This document shows, piece after piece, positions 1 through 7,890 of a DNA stretch of 13,707 bases (positions are counted from its first letter, which is position 1; each line of letters starts with the position of its first letter). The stretch is from Bacillota bacterium (GTDB taxonomy: Bacteria; Bacillota; Syntrophomonadia; Syntrophomonadales; Syntrophomonadaceae), in NCBI GenBank assembly GCA_023395515.1, contig JAEWZB010000044.1:1-13707 (forward strand), in the 5' to 3' direction. The notes beneath the pieces are model-generated. The model saw nothing but the letters and a program-made list of their open reading frames with translations, did no database searches and was not told the DNA's origin. Both the position numbers and the translations under genes were made by a program.

Positions 1-118
1 ATCCCATTTTTAGCACCGCCATTCTTACTCTTTTATGTTTATTATAGCTTTTTTTCCGTTTTCTCGGTGCCTGTATACTCTTTTTTTCTTTGATTTTTTT
101 ATGGTTTTCGGACAGTCT

Positions 119-139
119 GAGGCGACCGCAGGCCGCCCC
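119..139. repeat. GC-rich hairpin just downstream of ftsY
   Basis: On the minus strand this reads as a 9-bp stem (GGGGCGGCC / GGTCGCCTC, with two G-T pairs) closed by a TGC loop, beginning 10 bases after the ftsY stop codon. It is much more GC-rich than its surroundings. There is no T-run right after it, so it is a poor intrinsic terminator. It resembles the imperfect palindromic REP-type repeats common between genes in Clostridia. It could also be an mRNA 3' stabiliser between ftsY and whatever lies further downstream. Confidence 0.5.
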
Positions 140-148
140 TACAATATA

Positions 149-1207
149 CTATCCAAATAAGGCTTCGGTAAAATCTTCCGCCGAGAAGTCTCTTAAATCC
201 TCCATTGCTTCACCAATTCCTACTAACTTTACTGGTATATCCAGTTCTTTAGCCACGGCTAATACTATACCGCCTTTAGCAGTACCATCCAACTTAGTCA
301 GAATGATTCCGGTAACGGAAGTAGCTTCTTTAAAGACCCGGGCTTGACTTATGGCATTTTGCCCGGTGGTAGCATCTACCACTAATAGGACTTCATGGGG
401 TGCTCCGGGAATTTCCCGTTCAATAATATTTCTTACTTTGCCTATTTCCTTCATAAGATTAGTCTTGTTTTGCAACCTGCCGGCGGTATCAATTATTATT
501 ACATCAGATTTACGCGCTTTGGCCGCACTTAAAGCATCAAAAACTACCGCTCCGGGATCGGAACCTTCCTGATGTTTTATTAATTCTACTCCCACCCGGT
601 CAGCCCAAATCTGCAGTTGATCTATGGCGGCTGCTCTGAAAGTATCCCCCGCCGCTAATAAAACTTTTTTATTCTCTTTTTTATATCGGTTAGCCATTTT
701 AGCTATAGAGGTAGTCTTGCCGGCTCCGTTTACACCTACTACTAAAATAACGGTAGGAGCAGCGGAAATATCAATATCAGAATTATAGGCTTGCAAAAGA
801 TTGCTAATTTCCTCTTTGATTAAGCCCATCACTTGCTCAGAATTATCGGTTTTCTGTTTCTTGGCCGCTTTTTTAATATTTTCTACTAATTCCAGGGAAG
901 TATTTACTCCTACATCAGCTTGGATTAAAATTTCTTCTAATTCTTCCCAAAAATCATCATCTAAGGTTTTGTTATTCTTGACTAGATTAACAATTTTATC
1001 ACTTATATTAGCCCGGGTTTTACTTAACCCTTTTTTAAATTTCTCCAAAAAACCTTTTTTCGTTTCAGGTTCTTTTTCCGCAATTACTTCACTATGGTTT
1101 ACTACAGAGGTTTCTTCCCCTTCCGGGCTTTCTTCCTCCACTAGGGGCGTGGTTGCCGCTTCTTTATCTTCTTTTTTCTTACCTTTAAACTTATCAAATA
1201 GTGCCAT
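149..1207 (-). CDS. ftsY: Signal recognition particle receptor FtsY
   Basis: SRP receptor GTPase, 352 residues. At the cytoplasmic membrane it docks the ribosome-SRP complex and, through paired GTP hydrolysis with Ffh, hands nascent membrane proteins to SecYEG. Residues 1-60 form a charged, Glu-rich A region. The N domain helices span about 60-145 and the G domain 150-352. GTPase motifs are all present: G1 GVNGAGKT (158-165), G2 DTFRAAA (188-194), G3 DTAGR (240-244), G4 TKLD (304-307) and the closing GIGE (330-333). The ATG at 1205-1207 is preceded by AAAGGA at a 10-base spacing. It starts 24 bases after the smc stop, so it is the third gene of the birA-smc-ftsY operon. Length is normal for a Firmicute FtsY. 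Identification is certain. Confidence 0.98.
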   Translation of the reverse strand: MALFDKFKGKKKEDKEAATTPLVEEESPEGEETSVVNHSEVIAEKEPETKKGFLEKFKKGLSKTRANISDKIVNLVKNNKTLDDDFWEELEEILIQADVGVNTSLELVENIKKAAKKQKTDNSEQVMGLIKEEISNLLQAYNSDIDISAAPTVILVVGVNGAGKTTSIAKMANRYKKENKKVLLAAGDTFRAAAIDQLQIWADRVGVELIKHQEGSDPGAVVFDALSAAKARKSDVIIIDTAGRLQNKTNLMKEIGKVRNIIEREIPGAPHEVLLVVDATTGQNAISQARVFKEATSVTGIILTKLDGTAKGGIVLAVAKELDIPVKLVGIGEAMEDLRDFSAEDFTEALFG

Positions 1208-1231
1208 TCCTATCGCTTCCTTTCGGATAAA

Positions 1232-4200
1232 TTAACCGGCTAAGCTCTCCGCTTCAGCTAGATTAAGGGTTAATACTGATGATATACCTTCTTGGGGCAT
1301 AGTGATACCATATAAATTTTCTCCGCATTCAATTGTAGCTTGCCGGTGAGTTATTATAATAAATTGAATATCTTGAGCCATTCTTTGCAGGAAATCTGAA
1401 AACCTTACTAAGTTGGTTTCATCCAAAGCCGCATCTATTTCATCTAATAGACAAAAAGGAGCCGGTCTTAGTCTTAATAAGGCGAATATAAAAGCTATAC
1501 AAGTCAAAGCACGTTCCCCGCCCGATAACAGGGTTAGGGATTGTAGTTTCTTGCCCGGCATTTTCACTTGTATATTAACTCCTGCTTCTAAGCGTTCTTT
1601 ATCACTATCTAAAGTTAAGAAGGCTTCTCCCCCGCCAAAAATCTCACCAAAAGTCTTTTTAAAACTTTCATTAGCTAACAGGAAGAATTGGCTGAAATTC
1701 TTCACCATTATTTTTTCCGTCTCATCTAGCAGTTTTTCTAAGGATTCCTTAGCTTTAGTCAAATCTTCAAATTGCGCGGATAAGAAAGATACCCTTTTTT
1801 TAATCTCTTCATATTCTTCAATAGCACCTAAATCTACCGGTCCTATTGCACTTATTTCCTGTTGCAGCCTGGTTAAATTAGTTTTAAGGGTCCGTACCTC
1901 ATTAGGACTCAAAAAAACTTCCTTATAATCAGGCGGTTCATAATGAAAGGCATCCCGCCACTTTTGTTCTAAACTGGCTAGCTCGGTTTCCAGGCGGGTA
2001 GCAGTAATTTCATTTCTATGAATAAGGGTCTCTACTTCCAGAATCTTATCCCGTAAAGGTTTAAGCATAGTCTTTAACTTATCCAGTCCTTCTATTTGCT
2101 GCTTTTCCTCGGCTTTTTTATGACTGATAGCAATATTAATATTATTAGACAGCTTCTCCTGCTCTTGGCTAGCCTCAGTTAAATCCGCCTTGCGTATTTG
2201 CTCTTGGTCTACTTCTACCGTTAAAGTATTTTTAGTTTGCACCGCATCATTCAGGGCTTGATAATAAGAGCTTTTAACTTGTGTAAACTGTTCAACACTG
2301 CTCTTAATATTAACCAGTTCTTTGGCTTTAGCCGTTAAATAATCCTCATAAGAGGATAACCTTTCTTGCCCCACTTCATAATCACGGCGCTTTTTCTCTA
2401 TATCATTTCTTATGTCTTCTAACTGCTTAGATACTATTTCACTGGTAGATTGCAGCTCAGTTAAATTTTCCTGTTCTGCTCTTATAACCTTATCCAGTTC
2501 AACTATGTCCTGACTCATTTTTTCTATATTTATTAATAATTCTTGTCTTTGCCGGGTGGCACTATCTATTTCTTTAAGAACTACTTCCATTTGTTTGGCT
2601 AGTAAATCATATTTAAACTGTTTTTCAGTAACTGTTTGTTTGGTTTTGTTTAAGTTAATTTCTATTTGCGCTAACTTCTGCTGCAAGTTAGCTTTATAGC
2701 TTAAGCTAGTTTGCAGTTTACTTTTAAATTCGTGAATTATCCGGCTGAGGCGTTTTTGTTCGCTTTTACGTTTAAGAGGACTATAAGTATGGTTAGTTTT
2801 GTTAGTACCACCGGTCATAGCCCCACTATTATTAATAACTTCCCCTTCCAAGGTAACTATACGTAAGGGGAGATTATGTTTTTTAAATAACTTAATACCG
2901 GTATCCATATCCTTTACGATTAGAACCCGGCCTAATAAATATTCAACCGCTTTCTGAAATTGCGGTTCAAACTCTACTAATTGGGAAGCCAGACCTAAAA
3001 CCCCAGTTTCCATTTTAATTTTATGGATTAAGCTATCCGGCAGTTTTCCTGCCTTAAGGATATCTAAGGGTAAGAGAGTTACCCGGCCTGCTTGTTCATT
3101 TTTCAGGAAAGTAATGACATTTTGGGCAGTCCTGGCACTATCTACTATAATATTTTCCAAGCCCTTACCAGCGGCAGTCTCTATAGCAACTTCAAGCCCT
3201 TCCGGTACTTGCAGTATTTCTCCTACTACTCCCATAATGCCTGGTAAATTATCAGTTGACTTTAATACTTTTTTTACCGCGGACGAGTAACCCAGCATTT
3301 TTTCCTCATTATCATTTAAACTAATTAAGCTGTTATTACTCACCCGCAGTTGATTTTCCAACTGGCCTATTTCTTGTTCCACATCTTTTAACTTAGCATC
3401 GGCGGTAGCTTTACCAGCTATTAATTCTTCCAGCTCCACCGTAATAGCTGCTATTTCCTTTTCAAATTCCCTAAATTCCTTTTCCAAGTCAGCATAGCTT
3501 AAACGGTTATTACTGATGTTAGTACTTAACTCCTCTTTTTTGAAGATGATTCTTTCTCTTTTTTCCTTAATTCTTCGTACTTCTTCCTCTTTTTCGGTAA
3601 TAGAATTTTTAAGCTCCGACTCCTTTTCCACATGGGTAAAAATATGGGCTTTTTCCGCTTCAAACTTATCGGTTAGCTTTTTAATTTCCCCAGCTAAATT
3701 ATCCAGACTCAGCTTATGTTTATCTGCCTCGGCTTTTTTGCTTTCATAAGCCATTTTTTCTTGAGCATAATCTTGTTCCCTAGCCTCCACCTCTTTAGAA
3801 ATATTGGCTAACAGTTCTGCATATTTATTTTCATCTAAGCCAGCCGTTTCAATTCTACCCAGGTTATTATTTATTCGCTCCTGGCTAAGCCTGATTTCGC
3901 CCTCTAAGTTATGTTTTTTATTTTCCATAGCAAACATTTCTTCTTTTAATTGGCTTATTTCTAATCGTATCTGTTCCAGGCGTTCTTCAGACTGGTTAAG
4001 CTGCCGGACATTTTCTGCTTCGCTTTGTTTTACCTCCTGCAGCTCCTGACGTTGTATTTCTAAATCGGAACTTTTCAAAGTATAATCTTTTAGTAATTTG
4101 CTTAACTCAAATTGTAATAAGTCCTTTTCGGTTTTATCTAATTCGGCTGAGCAATTTATATACTTGTTAGCTTTATCTGCCTTTATATGTAAATCCTCTT

Positions 4201-4804
4201 GGTGCTGATTTAATTCCGTTAGAATATCTGCTACCCTTAATAAATCCTGGCCCGTTTCTGTAATCCGCTTGGTGACCTCATCACGTTGTTGTCTATATTT
4301 AATTACCCCCGAAGCTTCTTCTAAAATTAAGCGGCGGTCCATAGGTTGTCCGTTTAATACTTGTTCCAGTTCCCCCTGACTAATTATGGAATAACCCCTT
4401 TTACCCAAACCAGTCCCCATAAATAAATGGCCGATATCCTTCATTCTTACCCGAGATTTATTTAAAATAAATTCACTTTCCCCGGATCGGAATACCTTGC
4501 GGGCTACCATTACTTCGTTATAATCTAAGGGAAGAATGTTATCAGAGTTATCTAGCGTCATTTCTACACTAGCCATACCTAGTGCTCTAGTTTTATCGGT
4601 ACCGTTAAAGATAACATCTTCACTTTTTTGTCCTCTTAAGTGACGGACATTAGCTTCACCTAATACCCACCTGATAGCATCAACCACATTACTTTTGCCG
4701 CAGCCATTAGGTCCTACAATTATATTTATACCAGGGTTTAAGTATATCTCGGTATTATCGGCAAAGGATTTAAAACCTTTAAGTTCTAACTTTTTAAGAT
4801 ACAC
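1232..4804 (-). CDS. smc: Chromosome segregation ATPase SMC
   Basis: Structural maintenance of chromosomes protein, 1190 residues, full length. With ScpA and ScpB it forms the condensin ring that organises and separates replicated origins on the nucleoid. The N-terminal head has Walker A GPNGCGKS (31-38). Long coiled coils (about 165-500 and 680-1010, rich in E/K/Q/L heptads) flank a hinge at roughly 510-665 that contains the GVVGEI and SGAMTGG segments. The C-terminal head has the ABC signature LSGGE (1093-1097), Walker B FCLLDEID (1117-1124) and a D-loop ALDE. Translation starts at a GTG (4802-4804) with AGGAGG (4812-4817) spaced 7 bases before it. The start lies 17 bases after the birA stop, consistent with co-transcription. 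No defect is visible. Confidence 0.98.
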   Translation of the reverse strand: MYLKKLELKGFKSFADNTEIYLNPGINIIVGPNGCGKSNVVDAIRWVLGEANVRHLRGQKSEDVIFNGTDKTRALGMASVEMTLDNSDNILPLDYNEVMVARKVFRSGESEFILNKSRVRMKDIGHLFMGTGLGKRGYSIISQGELEQVLNGQPMDRRLILEEASGVIKYRQQRDEVTKRITETGQDLLRVADILTELNQHQEDLHIKADKANKYINCSAELDKTEKDLLQFELSKLLKDYTLKSSDLEIQRQELQEVKQSEAENVRQLNQSEERLEQIRLEISQLKEEMFAMENKKHNLEGEIRLSQERINNNLGRIETAGLDENKYAELLANISKEVEAREQDYAQEKMAYESKKAEADKHKLSLDNLAGEIKKLTDKFEAEKAHIFTHVEKESELKNSITEKEEEVRRIKEKRERIIFKKEELSTNISNNRLSYADLEKEFREFEKEIAAITVELEELIAGKATADAKLKDVEQEIGQLENQLRVSNNSLISLNDNEEKMLGYSSAVKKVLKSTDNLPGIMGVVGEILQVPEGLEVAIETAAGKGLENIIVDSARTAQNVITFLKNEQAGRVTLLPLDILKAGKLPDSLIHKIKMETGVLGLASQLVEFEPQFQKAVEYLLGRVLIVKDMDTGIKLFKKHNLPLRIVTLEGEVINNSGAMTGGTNKTNHTYSPLKRKSEQKRLSRIIHEFKSKLQTSLSYKANLQQKLAQIEINLNKTKQTVTEKQFKYDLLAKQMEVVLKEIDSATRQRQELLINIEKMSQDIVELDKVIRAEQENLTELQSTSEIVSKQLEDIRNDIEKKRRDYEVGQERLSSYEDYLTAKAKELVNIKSSVEQFTQVKSSYYQALNDAVQTKNTLTVEVDQEQIRKADLTEASQEQEKLSNNINIAISHKKAEEKQQIEGLDKLKTMLKPLRDKILEVETLIHRNEITATRLETELASLEQKWRDAFHYEPPDYKEVFLSPNEVRTLKTNLTRLQQEISAIGPVDLGAIEEYEEIKKRVSFLSAQFEDLTKAKESLEKLLDETEKIMVKNFSQFFLLANESFKKTFGEIFGGGEAFLTLDSDKERLEAGVNIQVKMPGKKLQSLTLLSGGERALTCIAFIFALLRLRPAPFCLLDEIDAALDETNLVRFSDFLQRMAQDIQFIIITHRQATIECGENLYGITMPQEGISSVLTLNLAEAESLAG

Positions 4805-4811
4805 TCCTAAG

Positions 4812-4817
4812 CCTCCT
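4812..4817 (-). promoter_or_regulatory. Ribosome binding site of smc (supports GTG start)
   Basis: AGGAGG on the minus strand, 7 bases before GTG at 4804-4802. No ATG lies nearby that would fit this site better, and the GTG gives the canonical SMC N-terminus (MYLKKLELKGFKSF), so the GTG start is well supported. Confidence 0.85.
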
Positions 4818-4821
4818 GTAT

Positions 4822-5781
4822 TTAAATAATCTTTACATCACCAGTAGTGACGTGAATAATATCATCATTAACTTTTAATAACATACTGCCTTGAATATCA
4901 ATATCGGTATTAATCCCCGTAACTGCCTGGTTCATTTGTTGCACGGAAACACTTTGGCCCAGATGCAGGCACTTCTCTTTAAATTCTTCTCTTATAGCAG
5001 CAAAGCCTTCGTTTATAAATAAATTATAATAACTTTCCAAACTTGATAACACCACCGGCAAAATAACATTATTAGAAACTTCCTCTTTAGTTTCTTGCTT
5101 TAAAGAGGTAGCTATCTTCCCAATGTCATCAGCCCAAGATTCCTGATTAATATTAATCCCAATCCCTACAATAACATTTTCCACATTATCAACTTGTCCA
5201 CTTCCTTCTAATAAAATTCCGCCTATTTTCTTGCCCTTAACCAAGACATCATTAGGCCATTTAATCTGGCTGGGTGTAACTAAAAATTGATCCAGAGCCT
5301 TAGCAACCGCAACCGCAAAAACTAATGATAACAAAGGTAATTCACGCAAAGGTAACCTCGGTCTTAAAATTAAAGAAAACCATAGGCCTCCTACCCCGGA
5401 TTCCCACCTCCGGCCTAAACGGCCTTTACCAGCGGTTTGTTTTCTGGCCACAATTACTATTCCTTCTTCCCCTTTTTTATCAGCTACTAGGGTTTTGGCG
5501 GTTTCATTAGTGGAGTTGACCGTCGGATAAAAGAGGATTTGCTTAAACAGATTAGAGTCAGGCATATTCCGCATTACTTCGGGAGGTATAATTATGCTGC
5601 CTTCATCTTTTAAACTATAACCCTTGCCGGATATTCCCGTAATATCATAGCCTTCTTGTTTTAAAGCTTCGATATGTTTCCATACCGCCACTCTACTAAC
5701 ACCTAAAGCTTTCGCTAAATCATTGCCGGAAATATATGCTCCTCTTAATTCATAAAGCTTAGCTAATATCTTTTGCCGCAT
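4822..5781 (-). CDS. birA: Bifunctional biotin-protein ligase / biotin operon repressor BirA
   Basis: 319 residues. It activates biotin with ATP and attaches it to the carrier lysine of acetyl-CoA carboxylase and related enzymes. The N-terminal winged helix (about 1-60, recognition region around GNDLAKALGVSRVAVWKHIE, 19-38) makes it a class II ligase that can also act as a biotin-responsive repressor. Catalytic motifs are GKGRLGRRW (118-126, the biotinyl-AMP binding loop), KWPND (174-178) and KKIGGILLE (184-192), followed by VGIGIN (205-210). A small beta-rich C-terminal domain covers about 270-319. The ATG has AAAGGTG 6-8 bases upstream. It is first in the operon with smc and ftsY. No biotin synthesis gene is nearby, so its regulatory targets are outside the window. 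Confidence 0.96.
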   Translation of the reverse strand: MRQKILAKLYELRGAYISGNDLAKALGVSRVAVWKHIEALKQEGYDITGISGKGYSLKDEGSIIIPPEVMRNMPDSNLFKQILFYPTVNSTNETAKTLVADKKGEEGIVIVARKQTAGKGRLGRRWESGVGGLWFSLILRPRLPLRELPLLSLVFAVAVAKALDQFLVTPSQIKWPNDVLVKGKKIGGILLEGSGQVDNVENVIVGIGININQESWADDIGKIATSLKQETKEEVSNNVILPVVLSSLESYYNLFINEGFAAIREEFKEKCLHLGQSVSVQQMNQAVTGINTDIDIQGSMLLKVNDDIIHVTTGDVKII

Positions 5782-5815
5782 TTATTTCACCTTTATCCTA
5801 TATTTTTAATTCTTG

Positions 5816-5844
5816 AATTATTATTATCACTATTAATTAAACAA
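5816..5844 (-). promoter_or_regulatory. Candidate sigma-A promoter of the birA-smc-ftsY operon
   Basis: On the minus strand TTGTTT (5844-5839) is followed after 17 bases by ATAATT (5821-5816), about 35 bases before the birA start codon. A 14-base palindrome TAATTC-TT-GAATTA (5807-5820) sits at the expected transcription start and could be an operator. The whole stretch is AT-rich, so chance matches are easy and the call is tentative. Confidence 0.3.
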
Positions 5845-5929
5845 AACCCCGCTTCATACCTTCATTCATATTACAACACAATAAACTACTACTAAACACA
5901 GATTTACAATAACCGCTTAAATAAGCTAT

Positions 5930-5973
5930 AAAAAGGGCCATCCCCCATCTTGAACAAGATTATAAGGACAGCC
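5930..5973 (-). terminator. Intrinsic terminator candidate after the small membrane protein gene
   Basis: Read on the minus strand, GGCTGTCCT pairs with GGGATGGCC (9 bp including G-U pairs), enclosing a second perfect stem ATCTTG-TT-CAAGAT. A CTTTTTATAG T-run follows directly. It lies about 33 bases past the stop of the small membrane protein gene and upstream of the birA promoter, so it probably separates the accessory transcript from the birA operon. Confidence 0.6.
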
Positions 5974-6005
5974 ATTTAGTTATTAGATAAATATGTATCA
6001 GGCCA

Positions 6006-6218
6006 TTATCCGCTTGAGGCTTTTATGGTAAATAAATAAAGAATAGTCAATATGCCGATGATTATAACTGTAGTAGTAATCCGGGCAAGGCAGCCTCCTC
6101 TGGTTAACTCCCCGGGTTCACCTATCATCGAACGGTTTATGGAATCGGCAAAATTAGTCAGGGGATGTTTCTTATATTCTTTTATTTTCCGTTGGTCCTC
6201 TTTATAACGCCTACCCAT
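6006..6218 (-). CDS. Small single-pass membrane protein, possibly DUF6366-like
   Basis: 70 residues from the ATG at 6216-6218. The first half is charged (RRYKEDQRKIKEYKKHP) and is followed by a Gly-rich turn (GEPGELTRGGCLARI) and one C-terminal hydrophobic segment (about 45-65, TTTVIIIGILTILYLFTI). It is probably a membrane protein with a cytoplasmic N-terminus. The start is uncertain. An upstream ATG (6228-6230) has AAAGG touching it with no spacer, while the ATG at 6218 has AAAGGA about 11 bases away, so I prefer the latter. The charged helix, NPxxNF-like segment, Gly-rich stretch and tail helix recall the small Firmicute DUF6366 family from memory; this is not verified. It lies 113 bases after the WG-repeat gene on the same strand and may be co-transcribed with it. 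Confidence 0.6.
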   Translation of the reverse strand: MGRRYKEDQRKIKEYKKHPLTNFADSINRSMIGEPGELTRGGCLARITTTVIIIGILTILYLFTIKASSG

Positions 6219-6331
6219 AATTACAGCCATCCTTTCACTATGCGAAAAATAGCAAAACATGAAAGCCTAGCAGTCCAGACTTTATCGGCCATTTCTGTCT
6301 AAATGGTACTATATTAAATCCCTTTATTCAA

Positions 6332-7555
6332 TTAATCGTAAATATAATAATCGTCCCCGTAGGTTTCCTCATAAAGGTCATAATCATCATATGGATCATA
6401 GTAATAAGAATCATCTTCATTATACGGCAAATAGTTATTACTGCCTGCCGAAGTACTATTTTCTTGTATTATTTCTTCAAAATCAGACTCCTTCAGGTCT
6501 AGTAACCATACTGTTTTTCCGTTTAAATCTAGATATTTCATATTTACAGTCTGGTTTTCAATGTCATATGTAAAGGTATAGGCCATACCATCATTAAATT
6601 CACCTGCTTCATCATATTGCGGATTAATGACATATTTACCGGTTGGGTCAATATACCCCCATTTATCACCACTTTTTACACAGGCGCGCTGTTCCTTAAA
6701 AGGAAACGCATCATCAAACTGCGGATTAATAACCAGCTTGCCGGTTTTATCAATATAGCCATACTTATCCCCAACTTCAACACAAGACATTCCCTCACTG
6801 AATTTACTCGCATAAGAAAACTGCGGTCTTATGACGGTTGCTCCGTTTTTGTCTATAAAGCCTACATTTACGCCTTCTTGAATTAAAGCTAATCCTTCGG
6901 AAAAACTGTCAGCCCCAAAATATTGCGGGTTAATTACATACTCACCTTGCGGATTAATATAACCGGTACGCTGACCCAATTTAACCGATGCCAACCCTTC
7001 CTTAAAAGGAGCAGCACCATCAAACTGGGGATTAATAACTATTTTACCATTCTTATCGATATAACCATACCTGTCTCCTACCTGCACAACAGCCAAACCT
7101 TCTGAAAACGAACCGGCATTATCAAATTGTGCATTAATAACCATATCACCAGCTTTATCCACATAACCCAACTTACCTTTTAATTGCACTAAGGCTAAGC
7201 CTTCTTTAAAATCATCCGCATAATCAAATTGAGGATTTATAGCATATTGTCCGAAAGTATCTATATATCCATACTTATCTCCCGACATTACCCAGCAAAG
7301 GCCTTCGGAAAAAGTATCCGAACAATTGTCATATTGCGGCTTAATTACTATAGTGCCTTTTTCATCAATAAAACCACATTTTCTGTCACTCATAATTACA
7401 TAGCGTTTCGCTTCACTAACTATTTCCTCTTGCTGCTGAGGCTTTTCGGGGATTACACCGTCACTACATCCGGCTAACATTAATGTTGTAAATAAAATAA
7501 AAACTACTGCACATATTAATTTTTGATAATCGAAAAATACATAGGGTTTATTCAT
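6332..7555 (-). CDS. WG-repeat lipoprotein
   Basis: 407 residues from the ATG at 7553-7555 (AAAAGGA 9 bases upstream; the GTG just before it lacks proper spacing). A lipoprotein signal peptide ends in the lipobox LAGC, with Cys30 as the lipidation site, so the mature protein should be anchored on the outer face of the cell membrane. From about residue 60 there are eight tandem WG/KWG repeats of about 34 residues and a partial ninth, each following the pattern GYIDKxGKxVINPQFDxAxxFxEGLAxVxxGDK. The final 29 residues are extremely biased, with 10 Tyr and 9 Asp. WG-repeat proteins are widespread and mostly without known function; a surface binding role is plausible, since each repeat is thought to form beta strands. 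It is divergent from the WYL regulator gene. Confidence 0.9.
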   Translation of the reverse strand: MNKPYVFFDYQKLICAVVFILFTTLMLAGCSDGVIPEKPQQQEEIVSEAKRYVIMSDRKCGFIDEKGTIVIKPQYDNCSDTFSEGLCWVMSGDKYGYIDTFGQYAINPQFDYADDFKEGLALVQLKGKLGYVDKAGDMVINAQFDNAGSFSEGLAVVQVGDRYGYIDKNGKIVINPQFDGAAPFKEGLASVKLGQRTGYINPQGEYVINPQYFGADSFSEGLALIQEGVNVGFIDKNGATVIRPQFSYASKFSEGMSCVEVGDKYGYIDKTGKLVINPQFDDAFPFKEQRACVKSGDKWGYIDPTGKYVINPQYDEAGEFNDGMAYTFTYDIENQTVNMKYLDLNGKTVWLLDLKESDFEEIIQENSTSAGSNNYLPYNEDDSYYYDPYDDYDLYEETYGDDYYIYD

Positions 7556-7678
7556 CACACCTCATCCTTTTCTTCAATAATTTTCTCTACTTAGAGCTAA
7601 TCAAAACCTTATAACATGCTCCTTCCCCTTTCATGATTAAATAAAAAACGCACTTCCTAACGACTAGTTTAATAACTG

Positions 7679-7701
7679 TAAGGGACAGAAGCTGTCCCTT
7701 A
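7679..7701. repeat. Palindrome 1: perfect 10-bp inverted repeat with GGGACA/TGTCCC core
   Basis: TAAGGGACAG-AAG-CTGTCCCTTA, with perfect 10-base arms and a 3-base centre. It shares the core GGGACA-N5-TGTCCC with the copy at 10347-10363 (17-base cores differ at two positions) and, more loosely, with the copy at 7729-7747. It is either an operator for a dimeric regulator or a REP-like interspersed repeat. Confidence 0.75.
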
Positions 7702-7728
7702 ATAAAAAAATAAGAAATCTTAATTTTA

Positions 7729-7747
7729 AAGGACAATAATTGTCCTT
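7729..7747. repeat. Palindrome 2: 9-bp inverted repeat, variant GGACA/TGTCC core
   Basis: AAGGACAAT-A-ATTGTCCTT, with perfect 9-base arms around one base. The geometry matches palindrome 1 (GGACA-N5-TGTCC), with the outermost G-C pair changed to A-T. Its centre lies 48 bases from the centre of palindrome 1, between the divergent WG-repeat and WYL genes. Confidence 0.7.
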
Positions 7748-7890
7748 ATTCAGACGTAAAATGGATAAAAAGGTCAAATTCATACTATTATTCGTCAAAG
7801 CGGGCAAAAGAAAAAGGTTTTTGTAAAAACAGGAAGAATAAATAGGAAAAATGGTTATGATTACCAAGTATCATTAACTAGGGGATAAAA

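Larger units (their letters stand above)
7556..7890. other. Divergent intergenic region between the WG-repeat gene and the WYL regulator
   Basis: 335 bases with no credible gene. It should hold the promoters of both flanking genes, but I see no convincing -35/-10 pair on either strand. It contains two strong palindromes (7679-7701 and 7729-7747) and a shorter AT-rich one, GTTTTT-GT-AAAAAC (7817-7830), about 60 bases before the WYL start. These are the natural candidates for regulator binding sites. Confidence 0.6.

Noticed and set aside
1..148. Possible start of the next operon gene (ylxM or ffh) downstream of ftsY
   Set aside because: Only a few codons could fit on the minus strand before the window edge, and no clear ribosome binding site with a start codon was found.
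1413..4049. Several plus-strand frames antisense to smc
   Set aside because: They mirror the smc coding frame, give serine- and leucine-rich translations typical of antisense shadows, and lack ribosome binding sites.
6332..7555. Tandem 102-base DNA periodicity as a CRISPR or satellite array
   Set aside because: The period matches 34-residue WG protein repeats in an intact reading frame, with no unique spacers.
7817..7830. GTTTTT-GT-AAAAAC palindrome before the WYL gene as an autoregulatory operator
   Set aside because: It is only T and A tracts with a single G-C end pair, and no second copy was seen, so chance is the simpler explanation.
7664..7867. Minus-strand frame of 67 codons between the WG-repeat and WYL genes
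   Set aside because: No ribosome binding site before its start, low-complexity hydrophobic sequence, and it runs straight through both palindromes; it is most likely a chance frame.
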